A stretch of 64,000 nt of DNA from assembly GCA_036936605.1 (NCBI GenBank), contig JAUPFV010000002.1:271134770-271198769 (forward strand). The letters are read 5' to 3'. Position numbers and translations under genes: made by a program. The notes below the pieces were generated by a model. That model had not been told where the DNA came from and made no database searches. It worked only from the letters and a program-made list of their open reading frames with translations. The first letter of the stretch is position 1, and each line of letters begins with the position of its first letter. The stretch comes from Limnanthes douglasii subsp. nivea. Its lineage: Eukaryota > Streptophyta > Magnoliopsida > Brassicales > Limnanthaceae. Positions 1-10,856 of the stretch are shown piece after piece.

Positions 1-1014
1 ACCATCCACACCATTCTTCTTACCAGAAACAACTATATCCTGAACATTACCACCATTACCAGCCTCCTGAACTTGCTTTAAAGAACAAGAAACCTGATCA
101 GAAACTTTTGAGTCATCCTTCACCTGCACAATATTTTCAGACTCCCTTCCATGAGCCAACAACATTTTCTTGCATTTATCAATAGAATGTCCAATGTGTG
201 CACAATGATTACAGTAGACAGGAACCTTATCATAAACAAGATGAATCAAATAACTCTCAGATTCCCCAAAATTAACCTGAACCTTATGAACCAATGGTTT
301 CGAAACATCAATTTCAACCCAAACTCTACAACAATTCTGATGAACCCGACTGATTGAAGGCACCCATACCTTCAGAGGAGTACCCAGTATCTTTGCTATC
401 TCCGAAATAGTAGACCTATTAAACAAGAACTCCGGCAAATTTGGAAGAGAAACCCAAACCGGCGTAAATGAAGACTCAAGATTTGGATCAAACCCAGGAG
501 TCCATTTCAATAGTCTCATCGTCTTATCTCCCAAGACCCAAACGTTCTTAGACCATAGCTTCTTTAAATCATCTAACTCAGTAAATCCAATGAAAACATG
601 TCTGAAATCCCAGACTGAAAGACTGAAAGTACCTTTGAAGTTAAACTTTGATAAAAACTTCCTCAGACTATCCATTGACGGCTTCCCAGCAGCAAATTTA
701 GCCACTAAAGTGTGCTTGGAGATCTTCAACAACCAATCTTTATCTTCAACATTGAACGTGATTACAGGGCATTCACTATTACGAAAAATAGAAACACTAG
801 TGTGTACAAACTCTGTTTTTGGTGGCTTCAATATATCAGCATACGAACCTTTCACTTCCTCAAAAACAGGATTTGAAATAACGTTACAATCAGAAGCCTT
901 CCCCTCACAATCAATTCCTCTGTTCTTGACAAAATTTTCACCAGAATTTGCTTCCATCGAATTCCTAAGTATAGGAAAATCGTCCCGCGAAATGATATTG
1001 AAATTACTACTCAT
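1..1014 (-). CDS. LINE (L1-type non-LTR retrotransposon) ORF1, DUF4283 plus zinc knuckle, partial
   Basis: The minus strand is open from an ATG at 1012-1014 to the window edge (338 codons, no stop). Mid-protein, the stretch around VWDFRHVFIGF..LKKLW..WVLGDKTMRLLKWTPGFDP matches the DUF4283 domain of plant LINE-associated proteins. It is followed by VWVSLPNLPEFLFN and a knuckle YCNHCAHIGHSIDKC (plus coordinates about 173-217) with perfect C-x2-C-x4-H-x4-C spacing. Such proteins bind the element's RNA; an ORF2 endonuclease-reverse transcriptase would lie left of the window. The plus-strand frame over 590-1054 is a shadow of this ORF. No frameshift is visible, so the copy could be young. Confidence 0.85.
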   Translation of the reverse strand, partial: MSSNFNIISRDDFPILRNSMEANSGENFVKNRGIDCEGKASDCNVISNPVFEEVKGSYADILKPPKTEFVHTSVSIFRNSECPVITFNVEDKDWLLKISKHTLVAKFAAGKPSMDSLRKFLSKFNFKGTFSLSVWDFRHVFIGFTELDDLKKLWSKNVWVLGDKTMRLLKWTPGFDPNLESSFTPVWVSLPNLPEFLFNRSTISEIAKILGTPLKVWVPSISRVHQNCCRVWVEIDVSKPLVHKVQVNFGESESYLIHLVYDKVPVYCNHCAHIGHSIDKCKKMLLAHGRESENIVQVKDDSKVSDQVSCSLKQVQEAGNGGNVQDIVVSGKKNGVDG

Positions 1015-1420
1015 TCTCCCTAGGAAAGAGAAGAATCACGAAAGAGAAGAATAAAAAAAGTGGAAAAAATTTTAGGCTCTGTTCTTGGAGAACAGAGTTT
1101 CTTGAAGAAGCCATCTCGATCAGAAATTGAATATCATAATTAATTAAGCTTGAATTATATTAGTTATGAATTAATTGGTCACAATATTTTTATAAAATAT
1201 TAATATATTTTTGAATAATATATATTATTCAATTGAGAATATATTATTCAATTTAAAAAAAATATGTTTAGATTTGATTTTATATTTAAAAAAATATTAT
1301 ATTAGTAAAATATATTATTATATCATTAAAACAGTATAATATATTTATATATATATATATATATAAAAATTCTCTTGTTCTCTCTATTTGTTTTTTTTTT
1401 TCAAAATATCTTATTGAGAC
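1015..1420. other. LINE 5' leader and AT-rich flank, no gene seen
   Basis: The first ~100 bases upstream of the LINE ORF1 hold a perfect inverted repeat (CTCTGTTCT - tgg - AGAACAGAG, 1077-1097). The remainder to 1420 is extremely AT-rich with (TA)n near 1340-1365. I see no coding signal. Confidence 0.4.
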
Positions 1421-1481
1421 TTACCATTAGTGTTAAGTTCGTAGTAAATGTGAGATTTGATGTAAATGTGTTGAATATAAT

Positions 1482-1615
1482 GTGTTTCCGTTGTGATTTC
1501 ACAACGTGTTTCCGTTCATTCAATACATACAACGATGTGTTTTCGCTGTGATTTCGCGACGTGTTTCCGTTCATTCAACACATACAACGATGTGTTTCCG
1601 CTATGATTAAGCAAC
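1482..1615. repeat. 55-bp tandem repeat, about 2.5 copies
   Basis: Units begin GTGTTTCCG/GTGTTTTCG at 1482, 1537 and 1592. Each holds GTGATTTC(A/G)C(A/G)ACGTGTTTCCG followed by TTCATTCAAYACATACAACGAT. The third copy decays after about 25 bases. Confidence 0.75.
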
Positions 1616-1645
1616 GTTCATTCCGCCAGCGATGTTTATTCCGCC

Positions 1646-1789
1646 GATTAACATGATCAAGTTTTAGGAGAATATTGGAGAGTAAACTTCATACTTCGTC
1701 CGGAATCTCATATTTCCGATTAACATGATCAAGTTTTAGGAGAATATTGGAGAGTAAACTTCATACTTGGTCCGGAATCTCATATTTCT
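1646..1789. repeat. 72-bp tandem duplication
   Basis: Two adjacent copies (1646-1717 and 1718-1789) start GATTAACATGATCAAG and end CTCATATTTC. I see one internal mismatch (TTCGTCC versus TTGGTCC) besides the boundary. This is a simple local duplication with no coding content. Confidence 0.85.
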
Positions 1790-2229
1790 AAAATTGATAA
1801 TAATAAAATGTATATAAATGTAAGGAATACCTCAACAAACAATAGATTTTGAAAGTGTATCAAGAACAAAATTGTGCGGGATTAATCATACAAAACGGTC
1901 TTACCAGTATGCGAGTTACACTTACATATTCTGATATATGCCCTACTTAACCAAAGGGAAAACCATAAATAGTCTTAAACCTTAAAAATTCAGAAGAGCG
2001 AAATGAATCAAATTGGCAACCACAAAACAAAATCTATGACACGAACAACAACGATATCTTTATCCATCAATATTCAAATTGTCAACAACAAAACAAAATC
2101 TATCAACTTATCCATCAATAATCAAATTGTCAACAACAACTATCAATAATTTGAATAATTCCAGTCGGTGTTTATAAAAAAGCGAAATAAACCAAATTGT
2201 CAACAACAAAACAAAATCCATAACATAAA

Positions 2230-2938
2230 CAATAACAATATCTTCACAGGACTGACAAACACCACTAGTTCTTGGGAGCTCCTCTAGTCAGACAATTAGC
2301 GGTAATCACTTTAAACTAGACTTATGTTGATCTTTCTTAATAGCTGAGCTTCCACTGTTTCTGGAAGTTACATCTATGATTAACTTAGTTTGAAGATCTA
2401 ATTTTAGGTTACAAAAGTGTTACTTGCCTGGATTGTTACTTGCTTTTATCTATTTACTTCGATCTAAATTATGAGAAAAGTGTTTGTCTACATAGAAAGA
2501 CAAAGAAAGATATCTCTGTCTGGATCACGTTGGACAGTTTAACAGATTTCTTACTGTTTAAAAATCTTTTTTTTTTTTTTTTTTTTTCATTTTATATGAT
2601 TTTCTTCAATTACACAGATAAGTTAGATGGTACCTATTCTGTACAAATAATAGTACAATACAACCATTCAAATCATAGTTGATAATATAGATATTGTTAT
2701 TGTTTATGTTATTGATGTGTTATGTTGTTTGTTTGGCAATCTTTAAAAGATTAAACAGTTCTAAATTTATATGCTGTTTTTTTAAACAATTAGTGCCCAG
2801 ATTATATGAACACTTTAAAAACCATAATAGTTCATATTTACACAATATAGTGGTTTGAACTACCTTTTCTTTGGGGATGTTTCTTTAGAAATAAATTTTG
2901 CCCACTTTAGCATTGTAAGAGTAACAAATGATTGCTCG
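2230..2938 (+). promoter_or_regulatory. Upstream and 5' leader region of the P450 gene, conserved in the paralogue
   Basis: Blocks here align with 42480-42790 and 43930-44187 upstream of the dead paralogue, for example ACTAGTTCTTGGGAGCTCCT, GTCAGACAATTAG, ATCTATGATTAA and TATAGTGGTTTGAACTA. The homology starts upstream near 1980 (paralogue about 42290). The conserved block presumably contains the promoter and 5' UTR. I cannot assign a TATA box or start site with confidence. A poly-T run of 21 lies near 2567-2587. Confidence 0.45.
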
Positions 2939-4620
2939 ATGATATCTAAGCAGGTTAACAAGATTGTAGCAATGTTTATATGGTCCAGCTCGGTATGGCT
3001 TCCACTCATTTTGTTCTTTACTATCTTTCTGTTCGTAGAAAGAACGTTCGGCTCCAAAAACCGAAAACTTCTACCGCCAGGGCCACCCGCGCTACCTATT
3101 ATAGGTAACTTACATCAACTCGGCACGCTGCCTCATCGAGCTTTACAAAAGTTTTCAGAAAAATACGGTCCTGTTATCTTCTTGAAGTTTGGCAGTGTGC
3201 CAACGGTTGTAGTGTCGACTCCTGAAACTGCGAAAGAGATATTAAAAGTTCACGACGCTGATTGTTGTAGTAGGCCTCGCTTGGCAGCCGCAGGGAAACT
3301 TTCTTACAATTATCTTGACATAACGTTTTCTCCATTCGATGATTACTGGAGGGAAGTGAGAAAATTATGTGTTCTTGAGCTTTTCAGCGCAAAAAGACTC
3401 AAGACATTCCGACACATAAGAGAAGAAGAAATTAACGTACTTATTGATTCGATTGCTCAGTTTGCTTCTTCTAAAACTTCTTTAAACATAAGGGAGAAAT
3501 TGCACTCTCACACTTCGGGTTTAATTTTTAGGATTGGTTTTGGGATGAATTTTCAAAGTAGTGGGTTGGAGACTAAAAAGTTTCAAGAAGTTGTTTATGA
3601 AGCCTCGGCTGTGTTAGGAAGTTTTTCAGCTTCTGATTTATTTCCTTACATCGGTTGGATAGTTGATAGGATTTCTGGTCTTCATAAAAGACAAGAAAAA
3701 TCTTTTCGCGATTTGGATGTTATTTACGACGAAACGATAGAGCTACATCTTCAAGGCAAGAAGACCGAGCATGGACATGATGATATAATTGATGTGCTCT
3801 TAAAGGTAGAGAAAGATGAAGTTGCGCTTGGGACTGGTAGGTTCACAAGAAATCACACAAAAGCAGTTCTTATGGTAAGATCTTTGATTCTCTACAATTA
3901 ATTTTCAAGCAGTTCACTCGTTAGCCTTCCTTAAGTTAATATTTTTTAATAGTTTGATAGTTTTGACGTTTTAAAAAGTGAATAATTTTGATCGGTGTAC
4001 TTTAGGATATACTTCTTGCTGGCATAGACACGTCCGCAGTCAGCATGGAATGGACAATGACGGAGCTTATAAAAAACCCTCTAGTTATGAAAAAAGTACA
4101 AACTGAAGTTAGAGCTATAATAGGAAACAAGGGAAAAGTTGACGAAGAAGACCTTGATAAACTCCAATACCTTCAAATGGTATTAAAAGAATCTTATAGA
4201 ACTCATGGACCAGTTGGGCTGGGAATTCCGCGAGAAACAATGTCCGAGTTCAAACTCAATGGCTACACAATTTATCCTAAAACTCGAATCCAGGTTAATG
4301 TTTGGGCTATTGGTCGTGATCCAAACGCGTGGAAAGATGCGGATAAGTTTATGCCAGAGAGGTTTATGGATAGTCCTATTGATTATAAAGGAACCAACTT
4401 TGAGCTGTTGCCATTTAGTGCTGGTCGAAGAATGTGTCCTGCTATTAACATGGGAGCACTTATGGTTGCACTTGCGGTTGCTAATCTTTTGTATCATTTC
4501 GATTGGAGTTTACCAGATGGAGTTGAAGTTGAAGATATTGATATGACTGAAACGTTTAGTCTCGTTGTTCAAAAAAAGATACCTCTTCAAGTAGTTCCGG
4601 AAAAGTATCAATGGGACTGA
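2939..4620 (+). CDS. Cytochrome P450, CYP71-clan monooxygenase (two exons)
   Basis: Exon 1 is 2939-3874 and exon 2 is 4006-4620, with a GT-AG phase-0 intron 3875-4005, giving about 516 residues, the usual length for CYP71. In order: hydrophobic ER anchor about 13-33, hinge PPGPP 46-50, I-helix oxygen-binding motif AGIDTSA 317-323, ExxR (E374, R377), PERF 429-432, and heme loop FSAGRRMCPA with the thiolate Cys at 456. The intron sits just before the I-helix motif, as is typical of CYP71 genes. An upstream in-frame ATG at 2855 and an internal one at 2972 are possible starts; 2939 gives the most ordinary anchor. Such enzymes oxidise small specialised metabolites using P450 reductase; the substrate cannot be read from sequence, and CYP71B-like is my nearest guess. 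Residue 458 is Ala where Gly is usual. An LTR element sits 104 bp after the stop. Confidence 0.9.
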
Positions 4621-4724
4621 TCAAAGCTTAAGAAGACAGAATTTGAAGAGTATGTTTTCAAATGTAATACTTGCTACAGTTTGTACTTGTATTTCATTTA
4701 TGAAGCTACTTATTTCGCATATTT

Positions 4725-4901
4725 TGTTCAATAATTGGTTAGAAGTTATATTAGTTAGTAGATTAGTCTACTCCTATATCAAACCTATCATTCACTAATT
4801 CATGTACAACAATAATAGAGAATAATAAAGCTTTTTATTTTTTATTCCCTCTCCATCTTCTCTCTATTTTTAATTCTTGAATCCATTCTAAGATTTCTAT
4901 A
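4725..4901 (+). repeat. 5' LTR of L1 with adjacent primer-binding site
   Basis: This 177-bp terminal repeat is paired with 25067-25241. The next bases, TTGTATCAGA at 4902-4911, resemble the initiator-Met tRNA primer site TGGTATCAGAGC and give the plus orientation. After it, 4966-5100 holds two imperfect copies of a stretch containing AATCGATGGCACGTAGC. Confidence 0.7.
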
Positions 4902-5129
4902 TTGTATCAGAAGGTTATTGCTAAAACAATGTTTATTTTGAAAGACAAGCTTTTATGGTACCTGCAAGTTAGAGAAAAATCGATGGCACGTAGCTCTCAT
5001 TATGGAAGGAAGAGAGCCGAAGGGTTTCTAATACTAGCAAGTTAGAGAGGAATCGATGGCACGTAGCCCTCGTAACGGAAGGAAGATAGTCGAAGAACAT
5101 TTGCAAAATTGATTCTTGTATTTCTCTGT

Positions 5130-5643
5130 TTAATTAATGCGCTCCTAAGGTATCTTCACCACCGACAATACCAAACTTCCACACAACAATTGGGATACCG
5201 ACTCTGTACGCCAAGTTTCATCCACGGAGCTAATCTCCAGCCTGAAATCACAACACCGCAACCGCTTGTCTCAATGTACCGTGTCAAAGTTTTTAAAGCC
5301 AAGCAAAGAAATCCATACCCATATTATTGAATTTGGTTTATTAACATAGATAAAATTTAGAATTCATTTGATTAATTTATACTTTTAGTGTCGAGTTTTT
5401 GGATACGCATGACAACTGGTCGATGAAAATCTGGAACCATATTTGGTTTCTTGGTCGGCTTTGATACATTGGTACGTCAAAAATGGACTTGACAAAGAAG
5501 CCATTTTGGTGTTTCATGAGATGCATTTGTTGAGAGTTAAGCGTAACCGGTATATTTTCTTTAGTGTGTTCAAGGCTTATGGGATGATCGTCGATTTGAA
5601 GAAGGGGATGCAGGTTCATGGTATTGTGGTGGTTTCTTATTGA
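5130..5643 (+). pseudogene. PLS-type pentatricopeptide repeat (PPR) gene fragment, captured in L1
   Basis: Two coding-like stretches. About 5140-5335 reads ...LLKPSKEIHTHIIEFGLL in one frame with disruptions. At 5443-5640, VSWSALIHWYVKNGLDKEA, then FHEMHLLRVKRN and KKGMQVHGIVVVS, match the V-S-W-N-A-L-I...F-x-x-M...G-x-Q-V-H-G pattern of PLS PPR proteins. Organellar RNA-editing factors usually have 10 or more such repeats; here only two or three remain, with stops before and after. It lies inside L1, so I read it as a transduced fragment, not a gene. Confidence 0.6.
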
Positions 5644-5644
5644 T

Positions 5645-6040
5645 ATAAATGGATGATATTGGCTATAATTGAGTTGGATCTCTTCGCACAATACAGAGGG
5701 ACATGTATAATATTGTTGTTGTTTCATCTTTTTGGGACGAGAATGATTGTTCTCGCAGATTAAATGGAAGGGACATACTTACTTCGTGTATGAGCTTTTA
5801 TTTAGTTCTCTAGGGTACTATTTTGAATTTTCTCTGGATCAAGTTTATCTTTAAATTTTTAATTTAATTGTTCCTTTACGAGTATATAGAAAGAAAAATT
5901 GATATCAAATTACAAGTATTTTTTCAATGATTTACTTGCAATTATCAACATCTCGTCGGTTTCGATGAATATAAGCGCTTTTGGGTGTTTTTTTTTACTT
6001 TGTTTCAAATGTTATTTCTTTAATTGAACTACTAGGCATG
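5645..6040. other. Non-coding interior of L1
   Basis: I see no reading frame, repeat or recognisable family between the PPR fragment and the GGACCGAACCG block. The sequence is moderately AT-rich and may be untranslated or intronic host sequence carried along with the capture. Confidence 0.3.
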
Positions 6041-6046
6041 TATTTA

Positions 6047-6395
6047 TGGCTGTCAACGATTCTTCGTGGAACCGAATCGATAAGGACCGGACAGAGAATC
6101 AGACCGAACAATTTTTATTTGATTTAATTTTTCTAAATGGACCGAATCGGACTGAAACCAGACCGATAAGGAACCGGACCGAAACCGGACCGAAATAGGA
6201 TCGGACCGAATTCGGACCGAACCGAACTCGGACGGAACCGGAACCGAAACCGAACCGAATCAGAACTGAACCGGATCAGACCGGACCGAACCGAAAGCTT
6301 AGCGGTCCGGTCCGGTTCTAAAAATTAAAACTGAAAACTTAACGGTCCGGTTCTCTCGAAACCCGGACCGAACCGGCATATAACAGCCCTCCTAC
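6047..6395. repeat. GGACCGAACCG-rich repeat block, possibly a small DNA transposon
   Basis: The block is built from variants of GGACCGAACCG and ACCGGACCGAAA, with the reverse-complement form (GGTCCGGTTC) near the right end. The edges read GGCTGTCA at 6047 and TAACAGCC near 6380, a short inverted terminal pair. Similar GGTTCGGTCC-rich short elements in plants are often non-autonomous hAT elements. I found no clear target-site duplication, so the class is uncertain. Confidence 0.45.
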
Positions 6396-6457
6396 ATGTA
6401 GCGATGATAAGATGCGTACAAGTGACATGGGATTAATGTTTGTTTTTAGGTGATAAT

Positions 6458-6550
6458 TGATAGGATTGTGGATTGAAATATGATAAAAGACTAAAAGAGA
6501 TAGAGAGACGTCTTCATAACGAGTGAAGTGTGTATTGCACTAATGAATAT
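6458..6550 (-). repeat. Truncated 3' LTR of L2
   Basis: About 93 bp from TGATAGGATT to CACTAATGAATAT match the left end of the other LTR (23278 onward) with scattered differences. The remaining ~230 bp of the LTR is not recognisable here. The sequence to 6978 leads into the antisense ORF. Confidence 0.65.
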
Positions 6551-6978
6551 AAAAGACCAAAAACCTACAAACCCAAAAAATCTACTCTTCCATATCTTGG
6601 TAATAAAGTTTTTGGCGTCTACGATTACTTCTGTATAGGTGACATAGCCGAGGAGTATAGAGCATCTGGGCTAATAAGCAACCCTCCTTCTTTCTCTACT
6701 GAAACAATTTTCTACTGTAATTTTGATCCCAACTGTGTTTCCTCACCTCGTACTCAAACATCGAACCCTGAACTAAATCAAAGTTTTCAAACTCCTCGAA
6801 CTCGTCCTTTTCAAAATTTTACTTCCTTACCCATCCTTAAAGCACATCAAAACTTTCATCCCACATGCTCTTCTTCAACAAAAACACCAAAAACCAAAAC
6901 TCCTTGAACCCAATCCGAAGTGATTCTTACTACTACTCGAACCTCCACTCGTCCTCCTTCAAAAAAACCTTCCTAGCC

Positions 6979-9418
6979 ATGGGAGACGATGTTGAAAGTA
7001 CTTCACCCTCTACTTCTCATCCAACTTCCCCTGCTTTCCAGAGGGAAATTGTTGATACAACTAGTGAGATGGCTCAAAAAATTACCTCATCTAAAGAACC
7101 CACTTCAAAATCACATCCACCTACTCTTCGTGATGAAGCTTCTAAAAAAGAAAATGACTCTGAGGCAACTCAGTTTAATGTCAAAGCTGACAGCAAAAAC
7201 AAAGTTGATGACAACGCCACCGAGGTTGAAGGTGAAGAGGCAGCCTCAAATACCAATGAGGATGATAAATAAACAAACACCTCGACCAAAATCAGAGGTA
7301 GTAGAAAAACTAAAAATCATATTACCGTTTCCGAGGAAGTTGCTGCCTCTACTAAAGACAATCTAAAGCCTTTAAGTCCTCGCTACGTCTTGGCTTTGAA
7401 AAATGTACCTTATGTGTACTACCCAGAAAGTGACAAGAAGACTTTAAAAAACCAATGGGGAATATATGGCAATATAACGCTTCGGCTTCCATGGAAGGAG
7501 AAACCACCTTAGATTGTGAGAAAGACGAATTGGTGGTCTACCTAGAGATCATCAATTTGGGTCTTCAGTTTCCTCTAGATCCCATGATCGAAATCCTATG
7601 TCTCTGCCCTACTCAAGTTACACCTAACCAATGGTTTACCTTGATTTCTGCTATAATGGTTTCGAGGCTGGCTAAGATCCTTTTGTGCCTTGAAGACTTC
7701 ATCTCCTTAATCAAACTGTCAAAAGGGCCAGTACTTCTATTCTACTACCTAACTTTAGAAGATGACTTCAAGATCATAGATGATTTGTTAGAGGTGGACA
7801 AATTCTGGAAACAGAAATCTGTATTCATCTCGGGAGCCTGGGAAAATGGGAAGGAGATATCCAAGGCTAATCCTTCAAAGCTTACTCTAACCTAGAGAGA
7901 TAACAGTAAGCCCTTATTCCTCCTCAATTATTTTTAACTTGATATATGCTTACACATTGTGTCTTGTTTACAGAAATTTCAAGGCGATACGGATTACGTC
8001 GAAAAGATGCAGAGGACACTTTTACTAAACTTGCGGAATGGGCTGAAAAAGAATGGGATAATGGATTCTATTCTGCTTTTCAACCTATTAACTTTGTCAA
8101 CAGCCACCTCTGTCGTATCACCATGGGAGAAGACTTCCCAGAAAATCCGATGGAACCTCCCAACGCAATCGCAGCTATGAAAAGAATACTTGCGCCAGAT
8201 GGAAAAGTTCATCTCCGAGTACGCAACCGATTTGACAACCATCTTCTCATAAAAATGAAGGGAAAATGGTAAAAAGGAAGCTAGCATATCTAGTGCTAGC
8301 CTTTCAAAAACTCTGAAGCCAGCTACAAAAGGCAAAAGGAAAGTCACAGAAGCTCAACTCCCTACTATCGAAGATGGCAACAAAGCTCAACCTGCTTTGA
8401 AAAAAAAGAATAGTTATGCTTTGAAAAAGAACAAAAGCAGCACTAAACCGTCAGCTCCTAAGAAGGGCTAAAAGGAAAAACGAGGCTCAGATACTAGAAG
8501 AGGTGCTTGGATCTGAAGCTCATGCGAAGAATTTTGTTGAACAAAATCGACAAGGTGAGTTAGCAATTGGAGATAGTCAAGGAAATGACTATCTCAACCT
8601 CGATGACTTCAACCTCAGTGGAGACTTTATGACATGAGTCCAATAATCTCAAACTAAAAATGCTGCTCCTACTGCTCCTGAAACAGTACCTCCTGAAAAT
8701 CTTGCTCTCCATTGTCACCGGCTCTTATGTCATTTAGCAGTCCGTTAACTATTCCCTCTGGGCCTCTGTCCGAAGAGGTAATATCTATTCTTCAGCCATT
8801 TTCCAACTTAGGTTCTGTATCAAAGAATCTGTGCAAATAGTTAGAGTCTTCCCAATCCTAGTTGAAGTCTTTGGCAAAGTATTTAGTCAATTATAAAAAT
8901 AAGCCGATGCTAAGAGAAAACTGAAATTCAAGATCTATGAAGAATTCGAAGCCAAAAGGAACCAAATATGCTTAGAGCATAGGAAATATATACAAGGGAT
9001 GGAAACATCTCACCGCCTGTAGATAGAGAACCTTGAGAAAAGTCATACCCAAACCATCTCCGAGGAGAAAAATAAATTCTCCGATGCAGAGGACCTCCTA
9101 AAACAAAAAGGAGAAGAAATGCAAAAAATGGTTGAAGACATGGAGGCCTTGAAATCTATACTGGAGCAAGAAAAGAAAGATTATGTAAAGGCAACCGAGG
9201 ACGCTTGTAGAGCCTTAATGTTAGCTTGAATTCAAAATTCCCAAAAGCAAAACACTATAGATGTACTTCGAGAAATCCATGTTGCTTTTTCAAGGTTAAA
9301 TTTAACAGAATTTTGGAAACAAATTTCTGAAGAGAAATATCCTAGCGAAGGATTTAAAATTGTGCCTGAATCATGAGAAGAAAGTGGATCGTCAGAAGGC
9401 ACATCTGAGGACCACTAA
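6979..9418 (+). pseudogene. Antisense ORF (aORF, 'putative gypsy type transposon' family) of L2, spliced, broken
   Basis: It starts at 6979 in good context (GCCATGGGA) with an acidic, Ser/Thr-rich N-terminus. The conserved core (about 7455-7895) contains LVVYLEIINLGLQFPLDP, TPNQWFTLISAIMVSRL and an FWKQKSVFISGAWENGKE-like block. These match the corresponding blocks at 30200-30650, 39200-38950 and 63650-63960. A GT-AG intron 7906-7973 lies at the same place as the intron in the 29.5-32.1 kb copy. The C-terminal half (8900-9240) is coiled-coil-like; the end is acidic (EESGSSEGTSEDH). Several stops and frameshifts break it. Antisense ORFs between pol and the 3' LTR are known from Tat elements; their function is unknown. 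Confidence 0.7.
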
Positions 9419-9589
9419 AATTTAACCCTTTTTGATTTATCCTTTTCTTTTTTGTAAGTCATCATAATCAGAATATGCCATGTATCCCTTAGATTTATTA
9501 TGAGTTAATGTAACTTTTTATCTTTATCTTTCTTCTTTATACAAGTTATATGCACTGTTACATATTGCCCAATCTAATAAAAAAGTATA

Positions 9590-9810
9590 AGATCGTAATA
9601 AAATTGTGCACTTATGAAATTTAACACTTCGAAAATATTTTGCACTCATAAATTGTAGCACCTCGGAAATATAGTACCCTCAAAAAGTGTGGCACTTCGA
9701 AAATATAGTGCACTCATAAAACGTGGCACTTCAAAAATATAGTACACTCATAAAATGTGTCACTTCAAAAATATAGTGCACTCAATAAAATGTGGCACTT
9801 TGAATCAAGT
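9590..9810. repeat. Tandem repeat in L2 between antisense ORF and pol
   Basis: About six degenerate ~35-bp units of the form (A)TGTGGCACTTCGAAAATATAG followed by TGCACTCATAAA. L2's relative at 36930-37130 has a different repeat in the same position. Confidence 0.8.
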
Positions 9811-10135
9811 TGTTTCTTCAAAAAAATGTATAGAGTAAATGTATAACACTTCAAAGAGGATTAGTCTTTGACTAGTTACCAAAATAATCAAAATATACTA
9901 GAGTAAACAACCAATGGCAAAAAAATACTTCATTATACGCTTCGAATATTCATATAACACCTCATTAAAACCTCTCCGGGCCAACAAAGTAGGAAATAGT
10001 GTATTTGTTTACTTTCAAAAATATCAAAAAGAAATCATTCCCAATACAGCTTTAGATGTTCTATATTCTATGGATTTTGAAGCATCATCTCCAGAGTATC
10101 AGAGAGACGATAAGAGCCTGGTTTAATTTTTTTTG

Positions 10136-10437
10136 ATAACTATATAATGACCCTCCTAATTAGGAGCCATTTTTCCGATGCACTTATCCTTAGTATGAAG
10201 AAACACCTTTCGTAAAACCTTATCACCAATTTTGAAATCCCTTCTTTTAACCTTTGCATTATACATACTCGTCATCAAAGTTTGATAATAAATTGTATTC
10301 AAATGCGCATTTACTCATTTTTCTTCTAAAAAATCAAAATCTGCATTTTTAGCCTCTTCATTTACATCCTCTGAATAATGCAGAATTCTATATAAAGGAA
10401 ATGTAGATTCAACAGGGCATATAGCATCTATGACATA
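10136..10437 (-). pseudogene. Integrase C-terminal end of L2 pol, split off by L3
   Basis: On the minus strand this aligns with 32690-32960 of the gypsy B element, including the blocks around GAAACACCTTTCGTAAAACC and CCTTATCACC (10200-10230), the tail after the integrase core. It breaks at the L3 insertion (10438) and its partner resumes at 17836. The conserved stretch ACCTCATTAAAACCTC near 9960 lies just downstream in both elements. Confidence 0.65.
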
Positions 10438-10837
10438 TGATGAGGGAGAATAAAAGACATGGTAAAATTGTAAGGAAGAAATATAATAGGAGAGAATTGT
10501 AAAGAAGAAGTATGATATGAGAGAATTGTAAAGAAGAAATTGTATTAGGGGAAAATTGTATAGACTACTAAAGAAGTAGCCATTATGAGAAGATGAAAAG
10601 ATATAGGGACCAAAAGTGGAATAAATGGGAAATAAAGCGTGTGGGACCCGTAATTGTACTATAAAAGGACCACACACGCTTCACAACTACCAGAATGAAT
10701 AGAATATTACTTCCTCTGTACTTAACCTAATTCTCTTTTTCTCTCTCTAAAAACTCTAAACAAAGGATTACGGGTTCTTTGACACAAAAACATCTTCGTA
10801 TCACAAAATCACCCCTGAGCATTCTTAAAACTCTTCA
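10438..10837 (+). repeat. 5' LTR of L3
   Basis: A 400-bp terminal repeat, TG...CA, with the primer site two bases after it. A TATA-like CTATAAAAGG (about 10659) is the probable U3 promoter. Short internal repeats of GAGAGAATTGTAAAGAAGAA occur near 10490-10545. Confidence 0.9.
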
Positions 10838-10856
10838 GTGGCGCCGTCTGTGGGAA

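Noticed and set aside
590..1054. Plus-strand open frame of 154 codons
   Set aside because: It is the complement of the LINE ORF1, whose minus-strand frame has clear DUF4283 and zinc-knuckle motifs.
4183..4546. Extra open frames on both strands over P450 exon 2
   Set aside because: Shadows of the P450 reading frame, which has all expected motifs.
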